DNA from: Holophagaceae bacterium
GTDB taxonomy: Bacteria; Acidobacteriota; Holophagae; Holophagales; Holophagaceae
NCBI GenBank assembly: GCA_009783055.1
Contig: WRHW01000002.1
Location: 35,745 to 99,744 of the forward strand
Reading direction: 5' to 3'
Length of the DNA stretch: 64,000 nt
Shown here: in pieces, positions 1 through 8,897 of the stretch
Position numbering within the stretch: position 1 is the stretch's first letter
How the letters are laid out: each line of letters starts with the position of its first letter
Position numbers and translations under genes: made by a program
The notes under the pieces: generated by a model
Databases searched by the model: none
What the model was told of the DNA's origin: nothing
Seen by the model: the letters and a program-made list of their open reading frames with translations, nothing else

Positions 1-1332
1 CGTTTATCTAGGTGGAATTTCGGCGTAGACGATGGCCTATATCCCCTTGGAAGTTGCACGATGAAGCACAATCCAAGGATTAACGAAAAAGTTGCGTCTC
101 TGCCTGGGTTTGCCCAGAGTCACCCGCTGGCACCTGCAAAACATGTCCAAGGCAACATGGTGCTGATGTGGACGCTCCAAGAATGGCTTAAAGAAATAAC
201 AGGGCTGGCCGCGGTAACATTGCATCCCGCCGCCGGAGCACATGGAGAATTGACAGGGGTGATGCTTATTCGCGCCTACCATATTTCTAAAGGTTCAAAG
301 CGTAGCATCATGTTGATTCCTGACAGCGCGCACGGCACCAACCCAGCTACAGCGGCGATGGCCGGTTATACCTGTGTTGAGGTTCCCAGCCAGGCGGATG
401 GCACGATCTCCTTCGATGATGTGACAGATGCCTCTTCCGGAAAAACCAAGAAAGGCCTCCTGAGCCTACTTAAGGAACATGGCTCAGAGGTTGCAGGAAT
501 AATGATAACCAACCCAAACACCGTTGGAATATTTGAATATCGGATTGGGGAAATAGCTAAGTTACTACATGATATAGATGCACTTCTCTACATGGATGGT
601 GCAAACATGAACGCCCTTATGGGTGTAGCCCGACCGGGTGACTTCGGTATAGATGTAATGCACTTAAATCTCCATAAAACCTTCGGCACGCCTCATGGCG
701 GTGGTGGCCCAGGCAGTGGCCCAGTGGCCTGTTCGATTGCACTAGAGCCATTTCTACCGCGTCCGGTAGTTGTTAAAACATCTGGCGGTTATGAATTGGA
801 ATGGAATCGTCCCCAGAGCATTGGTAAGATGCACAGCTATTTTGGCAATTTTGCTATGGAAGTGAGGGCATTGGCTTTTTGTCTAAGTCATGGGTCTGAT
901 GGATTGCGAAAAGCTACGATGAGAGCCATCATAAACGCCAACTACATACGTAAACAGCTCGAAGGCACATATCACCTGCAATACAGCACGCCCACTTTGC
1001 ACGAAGTCGTATTTGATGACACACATCAATCCAAGCATGGAGTGAATACGCTTGACATTGCAAAGGGATTGATAGACAGAGGATTCCACCCCCCAACTAT
1101 CTATTTTCCGCTAGTGATTCACGGTGCTCTGATGATCGAGCCAACAGAAAGCGAAAGCAAAGCTGAATTGGATGCCTTTATTGAAGCCATGCTAGACATT
1201 GCCAAAGGTGCAGAGAATAACCCAGATTCCATCAAGCAATGTCCTGTTAAAGCACCCGTTTGTCGCCTAGACGAAACCACCGCCGCAAGAAAACCGGTAT
1301 TGCGGTGGAAAGCCCCCTCCGCCAACTCCTAG
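1..1332 (+). CDS. gcvPB: Glycine dehydrogenase (decarboxylating) subunit 2, 5'-truncated by window edge
   Basis: P-protein beta-type subunit of the glycine cleavage system; with GcvPA it decarboxylates glycine on PLP and passes aminomethyl to lipoyl-GcvH. The frame is open from base 1, and the residues before the first ATG (position 61), reading GVDDGLYPLGSCTMKHNP, are a conserved part of the family, so that ATG is internal and the true start lies left of the window. The PLP-lysine motif LHKTFGTPHGGGGPGSGP is intact, with the Lys codon at 676-678. About 443 codons are visible of a usual 480 or so, and the C-terminus (RLDETTAARKPVLRW) is complete. A restriction-modification gene follows after only 17 bases, so the gcv operon, if there is one, may continue into it. 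Confidence 0.96.
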   Translation, partial: RLSRWNFGVDDGLYPLGSCTMKHNPRINEKVASLPGFAQSHPLAPAKHVQGNMVLMWTLQEWLKEITGLAAVTLHPAAGAHGELTGVMLIRAYHISKGSKRSIMLIPDSAHGTNPATAAMAGYTCVEVPSQADGTISFDDVTDASSGKTKKGLLSLLKEHGSEVAGIMITNPNTVGIFEYRIGEIAKLLHDIDALLYMDGANMNALMGVARPGDFGIDVMHLNLHKTFGTPHGGGGPGSGPVACSIALEPFLPRPVVVKTSGGYELEWNRPQSIGKMHSYFGNFAMEVRALAFCLSHGSDGLRKATMRAIINANYIRKQLEGTYHLQYSTPTLHEVVFDDTHQSKHGVNTLDIAKGLIDRGFHPPTIYFPLVIHGALMIEPTESESKAELDAFIEAMLDIAKGAENNPDSIKQCPVKAPVCRLDETTAARKPVLRWKAPSANS

Positions 1333-1349
1333 CCACGTTTCATACATTC

Positions 1350-4085
1350 ATGTCAAACCACAAACAAGCCGTAGACTGGGACATAATAGCACTCCGTGCC
1401 ATCACGTTTGTCAACCGCTGGGTGAAAAGTGGAAAGACCAACGAAAAATCCCACGGCCAAGGCTTCGTCATAGAGTTCCTCAAAGCCTTCGGCATAGACT
1501 GGCTCGCCGCCCCCAACAGCGGAATGGAGACAAAAGTCTTCGACGGCTACTCCGACTACATCTGGTTCGGCAGGATAATCATCGAAATGAAATCAAAAGG
1601 AGCCGATCCCGGCTTCCAACAAGCCGAAAGTCAGATAAAGAGATACGTGCAGGATTTGACAGAAGATCAAAAACCAATCCTCTGGATGGCCTGCGACTTT
1701 GAGAATATTCGCCTATGGAATACACAGACAGACCAAGTATGGGATTTTAAGACAGCCAAACTAAAGAAATATAGAAAACACTTTGCCCCCATGCTGGAAG
1801 GCACCACAGACGCAGGCATCCATCGTGACAAAGAAGGGGTAAACAGGCTCGCCGCAGAAAAAATGGCCAAGCTCCATGACGAACTCAAACAGAACTACAG
1901 CGGGCAGGACTTGGAAATCTACCTCGCAAGGTTACTATTTTGCCTATTTGCCAACGACACAGACATATTCCATCAGGACAGCTTGCAACATTACATCGAA
2001 GCTACAGCAGAAAACGGAAGTGACCTGAATGCATATCTAACCAGGTTGTTCCATGACCTCAACAAAGCGGAGGACAACCGTAGGCCGCCAAATCCCTACT
2101 TGGAGTCTAACCCCCGCTTGAGTGCCAAAATTGACGGCTCTCACTTCAGATACATTAATGGTAGCTTATTTGAAAGGAACCTTGACCCAGCCACCTTTAA
2201 TCGCAGAATGCGAGATGAATTGCTCGATTGCCTTAACTTCGACTGGGGACAAATTAGTCCGGCCATATTTGGTTCAATGTTCCAAGGGGTAATGGACAAA
2301 GACCAGAGGCGGGAAATTGGGGCGCACTACACATCAGAAGAAAACATACTAAAGCTAATAAACCCACTATTCATGGATGACTTAAGAAAAGAGTTTGACC
2401 GAGCAAAGAAAAAAAGGGGCACAAAGGCACTAGCGGACTTCCATGACAAACTAGCAAGCCTCAAATTCCTTGATCCCGCCTGTGGTTGTGGCAACTTTCT
2501 TATCATTGCCTATAGGGAACTGCGAGAGCTAGAGCTTGAAGTCGTCAAGGCAATAGCAGGCTACAGACATCAACTCATACCGGCAAACATAGAGCATCAC
2601 CTCAAAGTCAACGTAGACCAGTTTTATGGAATAGAGATAGAGGAGTGGCCATGTCAGATAGCTAGAACAGGCATGTGGCTGATGGATCACCTGATGAACC
2701 TGGAGGCAACTGAAATATTTGAACGCTATGAGTACCGCCTGCCCCTCAAACAGGGTGCCACCATAGTCCACGCCAATGCCCATCGAATTGATTGGGAGGA
2801 GATAGTCCCTAAGAATGAACTGAGTTATATACTTGGCAATCCGCCGTTTGGGGGGGCACGGACAGGAGCGGACCCCAAAGAAACTGAGCGGAAGAAAGAA
2901 GATATGCAAATAGTCTTCGGAGGCACAAAAGGTGTCGGTGAATTAGACTACGTTACCGCTTGGTACAAAAAAGCAACTGAGATGATGAGTGGCACAGCGA
3001 TTAAGACAGCCTTCGTCTCCACAAACTCCATAACCCAAGGTGAACAAGTGGCAATACTTTGGAAACCATTGATGGACAAAGGTACATTCATCAACTTTGG
3101 CATACCCACCTTCAAATGGAGTAATGAAGCAAAAGGCAAAGCCGCAGTTCATTGTGTGATTATTGGGTTTAGCTATAGCCAAACCCAACCGAATATAAAC
3201 CCGTACCTAATGGAAGCATCAACAGTCTTTATAGAAAGCCGTAAGGTTCCCCTGTGTAGTGTACCGGAAATGGTATTTGGTAGTATGCCAAACGACGGGG
3301 GAAATCTCATTATTGAAGCTGATGAATACAAAGAGTTTCTGAAAGCCGAGCCGAAGGCAAAAAAATTCATAAGGAAGTTTGTAGGGGCAGATGAATTTAT
3401 AAACAGCCTCCCACGCTACTGCCTATGGCTTATTGAGGCAACACCTTCAGAATTGCGGTCTATGCCGACAGTCATGGATCGGGTCGAAAGATGCCGACAG
3501 CATAGACTGGCAAGCAAGCGAGAGGCAACCCGTAGACTGGCCGAAACACCAACGCTTTTTGGGGAGAATAGGCAACCAAGCAGTCATTATGTGCTAATTC
3601 CAAGCACCTCCTCAGAAAAGCGGCAGTATATCCCCGTTGGCTTCATGTCGCCTGACGTTATTGCGAGCAACGCCGCGCACATGGTGCCCAATGCCCCTCT
3701 CTATCACTTTGGCATACTCACATCCAGTGTCCACATGGCATGGATGCGAGCAGTAGGGGGACGGTTGAAAAGCGATTACCGCTACTCAAAAGATATTGTC
3801 TACAACAACTTCCCTTGGCCAGAAGCAAAGGAAAAGCAACAGGAAGACATCGAAAAGCTATCACAAGCAGTTCTTGATGCACGGGGTATGTTTCCCGGAA
3901 GCTCCCTCGCAGATCTCTACGACCCCCTAACCATGCCACTTGAACTCCGAAAAGCTCACAATGCTCTAGACAAAGCTGTGATGAAGCTCTATGGCTTCGC
4001 CAAAGACATGTCTGAACCTGAGATTGTGGCGGAGTTGATGGAAATGTATCAAGGGTTGGTTAGCAGGGATAACCAACACATCTAA
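1350..4085 (+). CDS. MmeI-family (type IIG/IIL) restriction-modification enzyme
   Basis: Single-chain enzyme expected to carry endonuclease, N6-adenine methyltransferase and target recognition in one polypeptide of about 911 residues, the size of MmeI. Counting from the ATG at 1350, the N-terminus has D69-X9-E79-M-K81, which matches the PD-ExK spacing of MmeI (D70-X9-E80-x-K82). Methyltransferase motif I is DPACGCGNF near residue 375 and motif IV is NPPFGG near 497. The phrase EIGAHYTSEENILKLI and a helical spacer lie between. The open frame extends 30 codons further upstream into gcvPB, but that part reads as out-of-frame gcvPB sequence, so I prefer 1350. No Shine-Dalgarno is obvious. No separate methylase or specificity gene is needed or seen. 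The gene sits tightly behind gcvPB with no promoter of its own, suggesting insertion. Family call is strong; the recognition site cannot be read. Confidence 0.9.
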   Translation: MSNHKQAVDWDIIALRAITFVNRWVKSGKTNEKSHGQGFVIEFLKAFGIDWLAAPNSGMETKVFDGYSDYIWFGRIIIEMKSKGADPGFQQAESQIKRYVQDLTEDQKPILWMACDFENIRLWNTQTDQVWDFKTAKLKKYRKHFAPMLEGTTDAGIHRDKEGVNRLAAEKMAKLHDELKQNYSGQDLEIYLARLLFCLFANDTDIFHQDSLQHYIEATAENGSDLNAYLTRLFHDLNKAEDNRRPPNPYLESNPRLSAKIDGSHFRYINGSLFERNLDPATFNRRMRDELLDCLNFDWGQISPAIFGSMFQGVMDKDQRREIGAHYTSEENILKLINPLFMDDLRKEFDRAKKKRGTKALADFHDKLASLKFLDPACGCGNFLIIAYRELRELELEVVKAIAGYRHQLIPANIEHHLKVNVDQFYGIEIEEWPCQIARTGMWLMDHLMNLEATEIFERYEYRLPLKQGATIVHANAHRIDWEEIVPKNELSYILGNPPFGGARTGADPKETERKKEDMQIVFGGTKGVGELDYVTAWYKKATEMMSGTAIKTAFVSTNSITQGEQVAILWKPLMDKGTFINFGIPTFKWSNEAKGKAAVHCVIIGFSYSQTQPNINPYLMEASTVFIESRKVPLCSVPEMVFGSMPNDGGNLIIEADEYKEFLKAEPKAKKFIRKFVGADEFINSLPRYCLWLIEATPSELRSMPTVMDRVERCRQHRLASKREATRRLAETPTLFGENRQPSSHYVLIPSTSSEKRQYIPVGFMSPDVIASNAAHMVPNAPLYHFGILTSSVHMAWMRAVGGRLKSDYRYSKDIVYNNFPWPEAKEKQQEDIEKLSQAVLDARGMFPGSSLADLYDPLTMPLELRKAHNALDKAVMKLYGFAKDMSEPEIVAELMEMYQGLVSRDNQHI

Positions 4086-4163
4086 GGAAGTAGGGAAGCC
4101 CCTCATTGGATGGCGTGTATTCGAAGATGGACGCATCGAGCCAAAGAATCCGAGGAGTAAAAA

Positions 4164-4418
4164 ATGACAAATGACTTGAGCAATGACTGGCGGCTATGCA
4201 ATCAGATGGAATATCTGAAGGGAGAGACTATTAAGCATTCCAAATGGATAACCCTAGAAGAGAGCTGGGATCACGACCACTGTGCATTTTGTTCCGACAA
4301 ACTGGATGCCTCCACAATCGAAAAAGCATATTGCACAACGGATTACTACCATTGGATATGCCCAGAGTGCTACAACGACTTCAAAGAAATGTTTGAGTGG
4401 ACGCTTGAAGAATTATAA
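4164..4418 (+). CDS. Small two-CxxC protein, function unknown
   Basis: An 84-residue acidic protein preceded by a good ribosome binding site (GAGGAG at 4152-4157, about 6 bases before the ATG). It has WDHDHCAFC in the middle and CPEC near the end, an arrangement typical of a small zinc-binding or zinc-ribbon-like fold. I recognise the WDHDHCxFC style from uncharacterised small bacterial proteins but know no function. It follows the MmeI-like gene by 78 bases and may be co-transcribed with it; whether it has anything to do with restriction is unknown. Confidence 0.7.
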   Translation: MTNDLSNDWRLCNQMEYLKGETIKHSKWITLEESWDHDHCAFCSDKLDASTIEKAYCTTDYYHWICPECYNDFKEMFEWTLEEL

Positions 4419-4564
4419 TCACTTGATCGTTTCGCTTTGCACTCTGTGGCCACATTTTATAGCCGATAGCCACTAGCCGCTCGCAAATTAGGAATCCACA
4501 TCATAACCCCAATAGAAAAGGCTACTGTGGACAATAAAAGATAAAGTTGCTATATACTTACAGC

Positions 4565-5134
4565 ATGTATTTTAATTTGTTTCTTGCGACCCTCATTCAG
4601 ATTTCCAGCCCTGTGGATATTAAGATAGCTGTCCAGAATGAGGTGGCATCGCGCCCTGTGGCCAATGCCAATGATTTATACAAACTATTGCACCAATCTG
4701 TTTTTGGAGTTGGACACATTATTTCTAGCAAAGAATCAGCTAGGGAGTATTTGCAAAGCGAAATGGCCTCGCTGGGGCCAGCCTTGCCAAATGAACTGTT
4801 GTATGACGATCTGGGGGGAGGTATTGCCAGAGTAAATCTGCGCCCATTCAGGGATGGAAATGGTTCTATAGAAGACCTGTTGGTAGCAATGGTTGAAACG
4901 GCCAAGGCCAATAAGGGAACCCAAAAGATGATGACAGAAAGAGTCAATGAGGCATGTCGAATCCTTGCAAAACAAAAAAAGAAGGTGTTGGCAAAGAGCC
5001 TAAAGTCATTGGCTAAAAAACAAGCCTCCAGTGGCTATCCGGCTCTGCATCACTCGGAAGCCTACCGCAATGCCTACCTTCCCGCATACCGCATCGTTGA
5101 TAGGAAATTCCTTCCCCCAATGGAAGAACTTTGA
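4565..5134 (+). CDS. Exported protein of unknown function
   Basis: About 189 residues from the ATG at 4565; the frame also offers a TTG at 4547 and neither has a convincing ribosome binding site. The N-terminus MYFNLFLATLIQISSP looks like a short signal peptide. The body contains LYKLLHQSVFGVGHIISSKESAREYLQSE followed by a DDLGGGIARVNLRPF segment and ends with a Lys-rich helix and PAYRIVDRKFL. I associate the VGHII...A..YL..E pattern with uncharacterised secreted or cytoplasmic proteins but cannot name a family. It converges on the DUF4388 gene; the 141-base gap carries two hairpin repeats (described separately). Confidence 0.65.
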   Translation: MYFNLFLATLIQISSPVDIKIAVQNEVASRPVANANDLYKLLHQSVFGVGHIISSKESAREYLQSEMASLGPALPNELLYDDLGGGIARVNLRPFRDGNGSIEDLLVAMVETAKANKGTQKMMTERVNEACRILAKQKKKVLAKSLKSLAKKQASSGYPALHHSEAYRNAYLPAYRIVDRKFLPPMEEL

Positions 5135-5183
5135 GCAGGTGTAGTCATTAACTTCTGCGAGCGAGAGTGACCTGTCACCTTTG

Positions 5184-5217
5184 TACCACGTTGCTACCTA
5201 CCGGGTGCAACTTGGTA
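5184..5217. repeat. Hairpin repeat family R1, copy 1
   Basis: Imperfect inverted repeat: TACCACGTTGC at 5184-5194 against GTGCAACTTGGTA at 5205-5217, one mismatch. The right arm is identical to an arm of the perfect hairpin at 29339-29372. It sits between two convergent genes, where a bidirectional 3'-end structure would be expected, but no T-tract follows. Confidence 0.6.
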
Positions 5218-5228
5218 TAAACCCCCTT

Positions 5229-5269
5229 CTTTCCACCTTCGGTGTCTTGCACAACCGGTAGTCTTGCAA
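5229..5269 (+). repeat. Dispersed intergenic repeat R2, copy 1
   Basis: A 41-base element starting CTTTCCACCTTCGGTGTCTT and ending in TTGCAA. The first 23 bases are identical to the element at 43757-43797 read on the other strand, and the remainder differs at only a few positions. It contains a CACC-TTC-GGTG mini-hairpin and an ACCGGT palindrome between TTGCA units. It lies downstream of the gene ending at 5134, in the same orientation relative to transcription as the second copy. Confidence 0.7.
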
Positions 5270-5275
5270 ACGGCT

Positions 5276-7066
5276 CTATTGAACTTCAGTAATATCACTA
5301 ATTTGAATAGCTTTTGGTCGCATGCTCTGGTCCTTGATTATGTTTAATAAACTTCTAACTTCAGCATCGACAACATTTTTATTTTTGTAATTACCTGCAA
5401 ATAGCCGATAGCAGTCCCCTCCATTTCGTATGCGATAGGGGGTCAAAAAGAAATCCGGCCTTGATGAGCCAAGTATTTGCGCATAGTTTTGTAATGTCTC
5501 TTGCTGACATGCAACAACCAACACAATGGTCCAATTTGTCTTGGGAAGGTTTGCCCGAAATGCTTTTCCCTGCTTTAATGCAAGGGCTACATCTCCATCT
5601 GCGATAGCCCTGTAGCGAGCATCTTTTGATATGTTTACAGTGCTTTGTTCTGGGATTGGCTGAGTGGTATCAGGTGTTTGCGGAGAGGTAGGAGGAGCAA
5701 TTGGTTTGGGTGGTTGTGATGAAGGATCATTGCCTAGAGTAGGTTGGCCTTGTTGGAGTGTATCTGTTGCCCTTCCGTCCGTATTGGTTTCTTGTATTTC
5801 GAGAGGAAATTTACCCCCCCCCCAACTTTGGTTTGGGTCTCGAGGGCTTGTTTTGAGAAGCCACAACTGATAAAGAGCCCAAGCAATTGTGGCACCAACT
5901 ACAACCAAAACCAAGGTGCGGATAATAATAACAAAAGACCACTTGCCACTTTCTGTATCTGCTACTTCATCTGTGACTGGCGGTCCACTATCTTCATAAT
6001 CATCTTCATAAGAATCTTCTTGACCAATCTTAATCGAAGGCTCAAGTTCAAGTGGCTCTTCTATAGTGGAACTTGAAAACGGAATTACCTTGCCTACAGA
6101 TTTTTTTATCTCCTCTTTTGGCAGTGGCTCTTCGATTTTTTCTGGAATAGGTTCGGGTACGTCCTCTTCTTGAGGAGTTTCTGGTTCTTCTTCCTCTCCG
6201 ATATTTCCAATATTGTCTATTAATGCCGCTAGGTCTTTGTCAAATTTTATTGTGTCAAGTCTTACTGTTGGTTTGCCTGCATCATCTATGTCCTCCATCA
6301 GCTTTTTCTTCTGAGGCGATTGGATGTTGGATGGGGGCTTGGTTGGATCAGGAGTATCTAGGGCTTTTGTGATGGCTTTTTTGTCGATGGGTGGTAACTC
6401 AAAGAGTTTTCCCCAACCAATCTCGCGTAAAAATAATGCGAAGGCACTTGTTCGTCTTGGCTCTATACCAGTCTCGCTACTTAGCTCTAATATCGTGTGT
6501 GTGCCATCCATCAATCGAGCCATTTTTAACAAGTCGGCGGGCAGATCCAAGTCGTCGTATATGCGCTTGCCCTGCAAGAGCACTACCTGATTAAGGGGAC
6601 CTAGTAGCTCTAGCAGACCCTCATGGTCTGTTACTCCCATTACACCTGCAAATAACAGAGAAGGAGTATTGAGTGGTAGCCGAACTATGGATTCATCTAG
6701 CTCGTCTTTATTGTCAAATACAGGCGACTCAGTTGCAACCAGTGCTGACCGCACTATTTGCTCAACTTGTAGTCGAGCAACTTCTATTAGATCCCTTTGG
6801 GTGATATACCCCATTTCAATCAAGTTTTTTCCGATGGACATGCCTGACCTTAGGTTAGCCAAGGCATATTCCATTTGCTCCTTTGTCAATTTTCCGTGCT
6901 CAACCATGATCGTGGAGAGTTTGTCAGTAGGGAAATTGCTTGAGGCAAAGACAATATCCCCAGAGTCGATATGCACTGTGCGCGTAAATTCATCTCCTAC
7001 GCGCCAATGGCCCGTTTCCCGCCCGCGGCAACGACGGAAGAGATCGGGGATTGTCTTTATTGTCAT
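5276..7066 (-). CDS. DUF4388 (PATAN) domain protein with a membrane segment and C-terminal SPOR-like domain
   Basis: A 596-residue protein. Residues 1-110 or so look like a DUF4388/PATAN module (HIDSGDIVFASSNFPTDKLS, then LTKEQMEYALANLRSGMSIGKNLIEMGYI), known from bacterial signalling and gliding proteins. An acidic Glu/Pro-rich linker follows, then one membrane helix near residue 385 (WSFVIIIRTLVLVVVGAT), a Pro/Gln/Thr-rich stretch and a C-terminal domain (TNWTIVLVVACQ...YRLFAGNYKNK) resembling SPOR peptidoglycan-binding repeats. Topology would be DUF4388 inside, SPOR-like outside. Its ATG overlaps the tyrS stop by four bases (ATGA), so it is translationally coupled to tyrS. A run of ten C at 5814-5823 falls between the membrane helix and the SPOR-like domain. 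Function unknown; an envelope-linked sensory or structural role is an inference. Confidence 0.8.
   Translation of the reverse strand: MTIKTIPDLFRRCRGRETGHWRVGDEFTRTVHIDSGDIVFASSNFPTDKLSTIMVEHGKLTKEQMEYALANLRSGMSIGKNLIEMGYITQRDLIEVARLQVEQIVRSALVATESPVFDNKDELDESIVRLPLNTPSLLFAGVMGVTDHEGLLELLGPLNQVVLLQGKRIYDDLDLPADLLKMARLMDGTHTILELSSETGIEPRRTSAFALFLREIGWGKLFELPPIDKKAITKALDTPDPTKPPSNIQSPQKKKLMEDIDDAGKPTVRLDTIKFDKDLAALIDNIGNIGEEEEPETPQEEDVPEPIPEKIEEPLPKEEIKKSVGKVIPFSSSTIEEPLELEPSIKIGQEDSYEDDYEDSGPPVTDEVADTESGKWSFVIIIRTLVLVVVGATIAWALYQLWLLKTSPRDPNQSWGGGKFPLEIQETNTDGRATDTLQQGQPTLGNDPSSQPPKPIAPPTSPQTPDTTQPIPEQSTVNISKDARYRAIADGDVALALKQGKAFRANLPKTNWTIVLVVACQQETLQNYAQILGSSRPDFFLTPYRIRNGGDCYRLFAGNYKNKNVVDAEVRSLLNIIKDQSMRPKAIQISDITEVQ
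5814..5823. repeat. Homopolymer C10 tract inside the DUF4388 gene
   Basis: Ten consecutive C on the + strand (G10 in the coding sense) encoding the Gly run of SWGGGKFP near residue 416. Poly-G tracts of this length are classic slippage sites; a change of one base would leave the DUF4388 and membrane parts intact and remove the SPOR-like domain. Confidence 0.9.
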
Positions 7067-8256
7067 TTAACCACCCAACGCTGTAGCTTAAGTTTACCTA
7101 CTCTTACTAGCAAATCATCCCCTGACCTCAACCAAATTTTTGCTTGACCATCGGAAATTTTTTGTCCATCCACGCTGATAGCCCCTTGGGATATAAGTCT
7201 TTCTGCTTCTTTGCGGGATACAGCCATCCCTCTTTCTGTTAGCAGTCTGGATAGGGGGACTTCATCACTTGTGGGGCATACTTCTACGGTGGGGGCATCT
7301 TCAACCTTACGCTCGCTAAATCTGCGTATCCATTTTTCTTCTGCCTCACGGGCTACAGAGGCACCATGAAATTGAGCTGTAATATCTCTGGCCAGTGCCT
7401 TTTTTGCTGACATTGGATGGCCTTTTTTTAGTTCATCAATTTGAGATGGCAGAATATCAGTCAGAAGGAGATACCATGACCACATTGTTTCGTCACTGAT
7501 ACTCATCGTCTTTGCAAATTGGGAATCTGCATCTTCAGTAAACCCTATGTAGTTGCCCAAGGATTTTGACATTTTTTCTGTGCCGTCAGTCCCTACTAAG
7601 AGTGGCACAGTCAGGACAATTTGGGGGGCCTGCCCAAAGCTGATTTGCAAGTCGCGCCCCCTCATTAAGTTGAAGAGTTGGTCGTTTCCACCCATTTCTA
7701 CGTCGCATTTAAGGCATACGGAGTCATAGGCTTGCGCGAGTGGGTATAGTAACTCGTGTAGTGCAATAGGCTCGCTTGCGGCCATTCGTTTGCTAAAATC
7801 ATTTCGCTCCAATAGCTGGGCAACTGTAATCTTAGCCGCCAAGCGTATCCAACCCTCACCACCCAGCGGAGCAAGCCATTCGCTATTGAAGCGAATTTCT
7901 GTCAGATCAGGGTCTAAAATATTGAATACTTGGGTTTTATATGTTTCTGCATTTTCTTCTATCTCTTCTCTGCTCAATGGCGGCCTAGTTGTTTTCTTAC
8001 CGGTGGGATCACCTATCATCCCAGTAAAATCACCTATCAGAAAAATTACTGTGTGGCCAAGTTTTTGAAATTGAGCCATTTTTCGTAGCAAAACTCCGTG
8101 GCCGAGATGTAGATCGGGGGCGGTAGGGTCAAACCCAGCCTTAACTCGCAATGGGCGACCTGAAAGAATGCGCAGTTCCAAGTCTTCTGCCGTGTGACAG
8201 GTGACGGTGCCTTTTAGTAGGAGGTCGAGGGCTCCCTGGACAGAAACAATGCTCAT
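7063..8256 (-). CDS. tyrS: Tyrosyl-tRNA synthetase
   Basis: Class I aminoacyl-tRNA synthetase charging tRNA-Tyr in the cytoplasm. The HIGH-type signature is HLGHGVLLRKM, the KMSKS loop is EKMSKSLGNYIGF, and a C-terminal S4 RNA-binding domain (VPLSRLLTERGMAVSRKEAERLISQGAISVDG) is present. About 397 residues, normal for the bacterial enzyme. I start it at the ATG at 8256; the frame has a TTG six codons further upstream (8274), with no clear Shine-Dalgarno for either. It is third in a minus-strand group (phoH-like, membrane protein, tyrS, DUF4388 protein). Confidence 0.96.
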   Translation of the reverse strand: MSIVSVQGALDLLLKGTVTCHTAEDLELRILSGRPLRVKAGFDPTAPDLHLGHGVLLRKMAQFQKLGHTVIFLIGDFTGMIGDPTGKKTTRPPLSREEIEENAETYKTQVFNILDPDLTEIRFNSEWLAPLGGEGWIRLAAKITVAQLLERNDFSKRMAASEPIALHELLYPLAQAYDSVCLKCDVEMGGNDQLFNLMRGRDLQISFGQAPQIVLTVPLLVGTDGTEKMSKSLGNYIGFTEDADSQFAKTMSISDETMWSWYLLLTDILPSQIDELKKGHPMSAKKALARDITAQFHGASVAREAEEKWIRRFSERKVEDAPTVEVCPTSDEVPLSRLLTERGMAVSRKEAERLISQGAISVDGQKISDGQAKIWLRSGDDLLVRVGKLKLQRWVVK

Positions 8257-8356
8257 TGGAAAATTTTGGCTCAAAAATGTAAATACATACAGATACTTTG
8301 TAGATTTTTCATAAATTTGTTGTTCCGCCTTGCGTGGTCAAACTCAAAAACTAGTA

Positions 8357-8884
8357 TCATCGGATGTCGATCTCGACAAGTTTTTCACCCTCCCAACGTA
8401 GCCAAATAGTCGTTCTATCTGGCATTTTGTATCTTATCTCATATGTATTTTTACCATTTGTTGGCCTATGGTAATTTAACTGCAAAATATCTTTTTGTAG
8501 CTCCTCAAGAGTGGGGGGTGAAGAAGGCAGGTCTTTTACTTTTGTCCGCCAAATCGCTGAATTTTTTACAAATTCTGCCTCTGTAGGATAAATAGCCAAA
8601 AGCTCTGGGTTGTCTTTATACAATTTTGATGCCCCTTCGTCAGTTTTTATGGCCTCCACGACTGAAAGAAATTGGTTCCAAGGTTTTTCTAGTTTGGATA
8701 AAACAAGGCCATTAGCCCACCCTAAAACAACATCTTTGCCAGAATGGGATGCCCAATATGCAAAACTGACACAACCAGCGATTGATAAGAGCATAACAAT
8801 GCCACACCCCATGAGTATCTTGCCCCAGAGGGGGAATTTTTCCCTTGGTTGTACGCTAGATGTATCCCCATCAGAGTTATTCAT
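8357..8884 (-). CDS. Membrane-anchored protein of unknown function
   Basis: 175 residues: a short polar N-terminus, one membrane helix (LWGKILMGCGIVMLLSIAGCVSFAYWAS, about residues 19-46), then an extracytoplasmic domain of about 125 residues with a predicted beta-rich end (YEIRYKMPDRTTIWLRWEGEKLVEIDI). Starts 13 bases after the phoH-like stop, so probably co-transcribed. No family recognised. Confidence 0.75.
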   Translation of the reverse strand: MNNSDGDTSSVQPREKFPLWGKILMGCGIVMLLSIAGCVSFAYWASHSGKDVVLGWANGLVLSKLEKPWNQFLSVVEAIKTDEGASKLYKDNPELLAIYPTEAEFVKNSAIWRTKVKDLPSSPPTLEELQKDILQLNYHRPTNGKNTYEIRYKMPDRTTIWLRWEGEKLVEIDIR

Positions 8885-8897
8885 GGCCTATTCCAAG

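Noticed and set aside
4039..4167. Open frame between the MmeI-like stop and the 84-residue gene ending in GWRVFEDGRIEPKNPRSKK, overlapping the next ATG
   Set aside because: It contains no usual start codon and only 42 codons. It may be a shifted remnant of a longer C-terminus but there is not enough to call.
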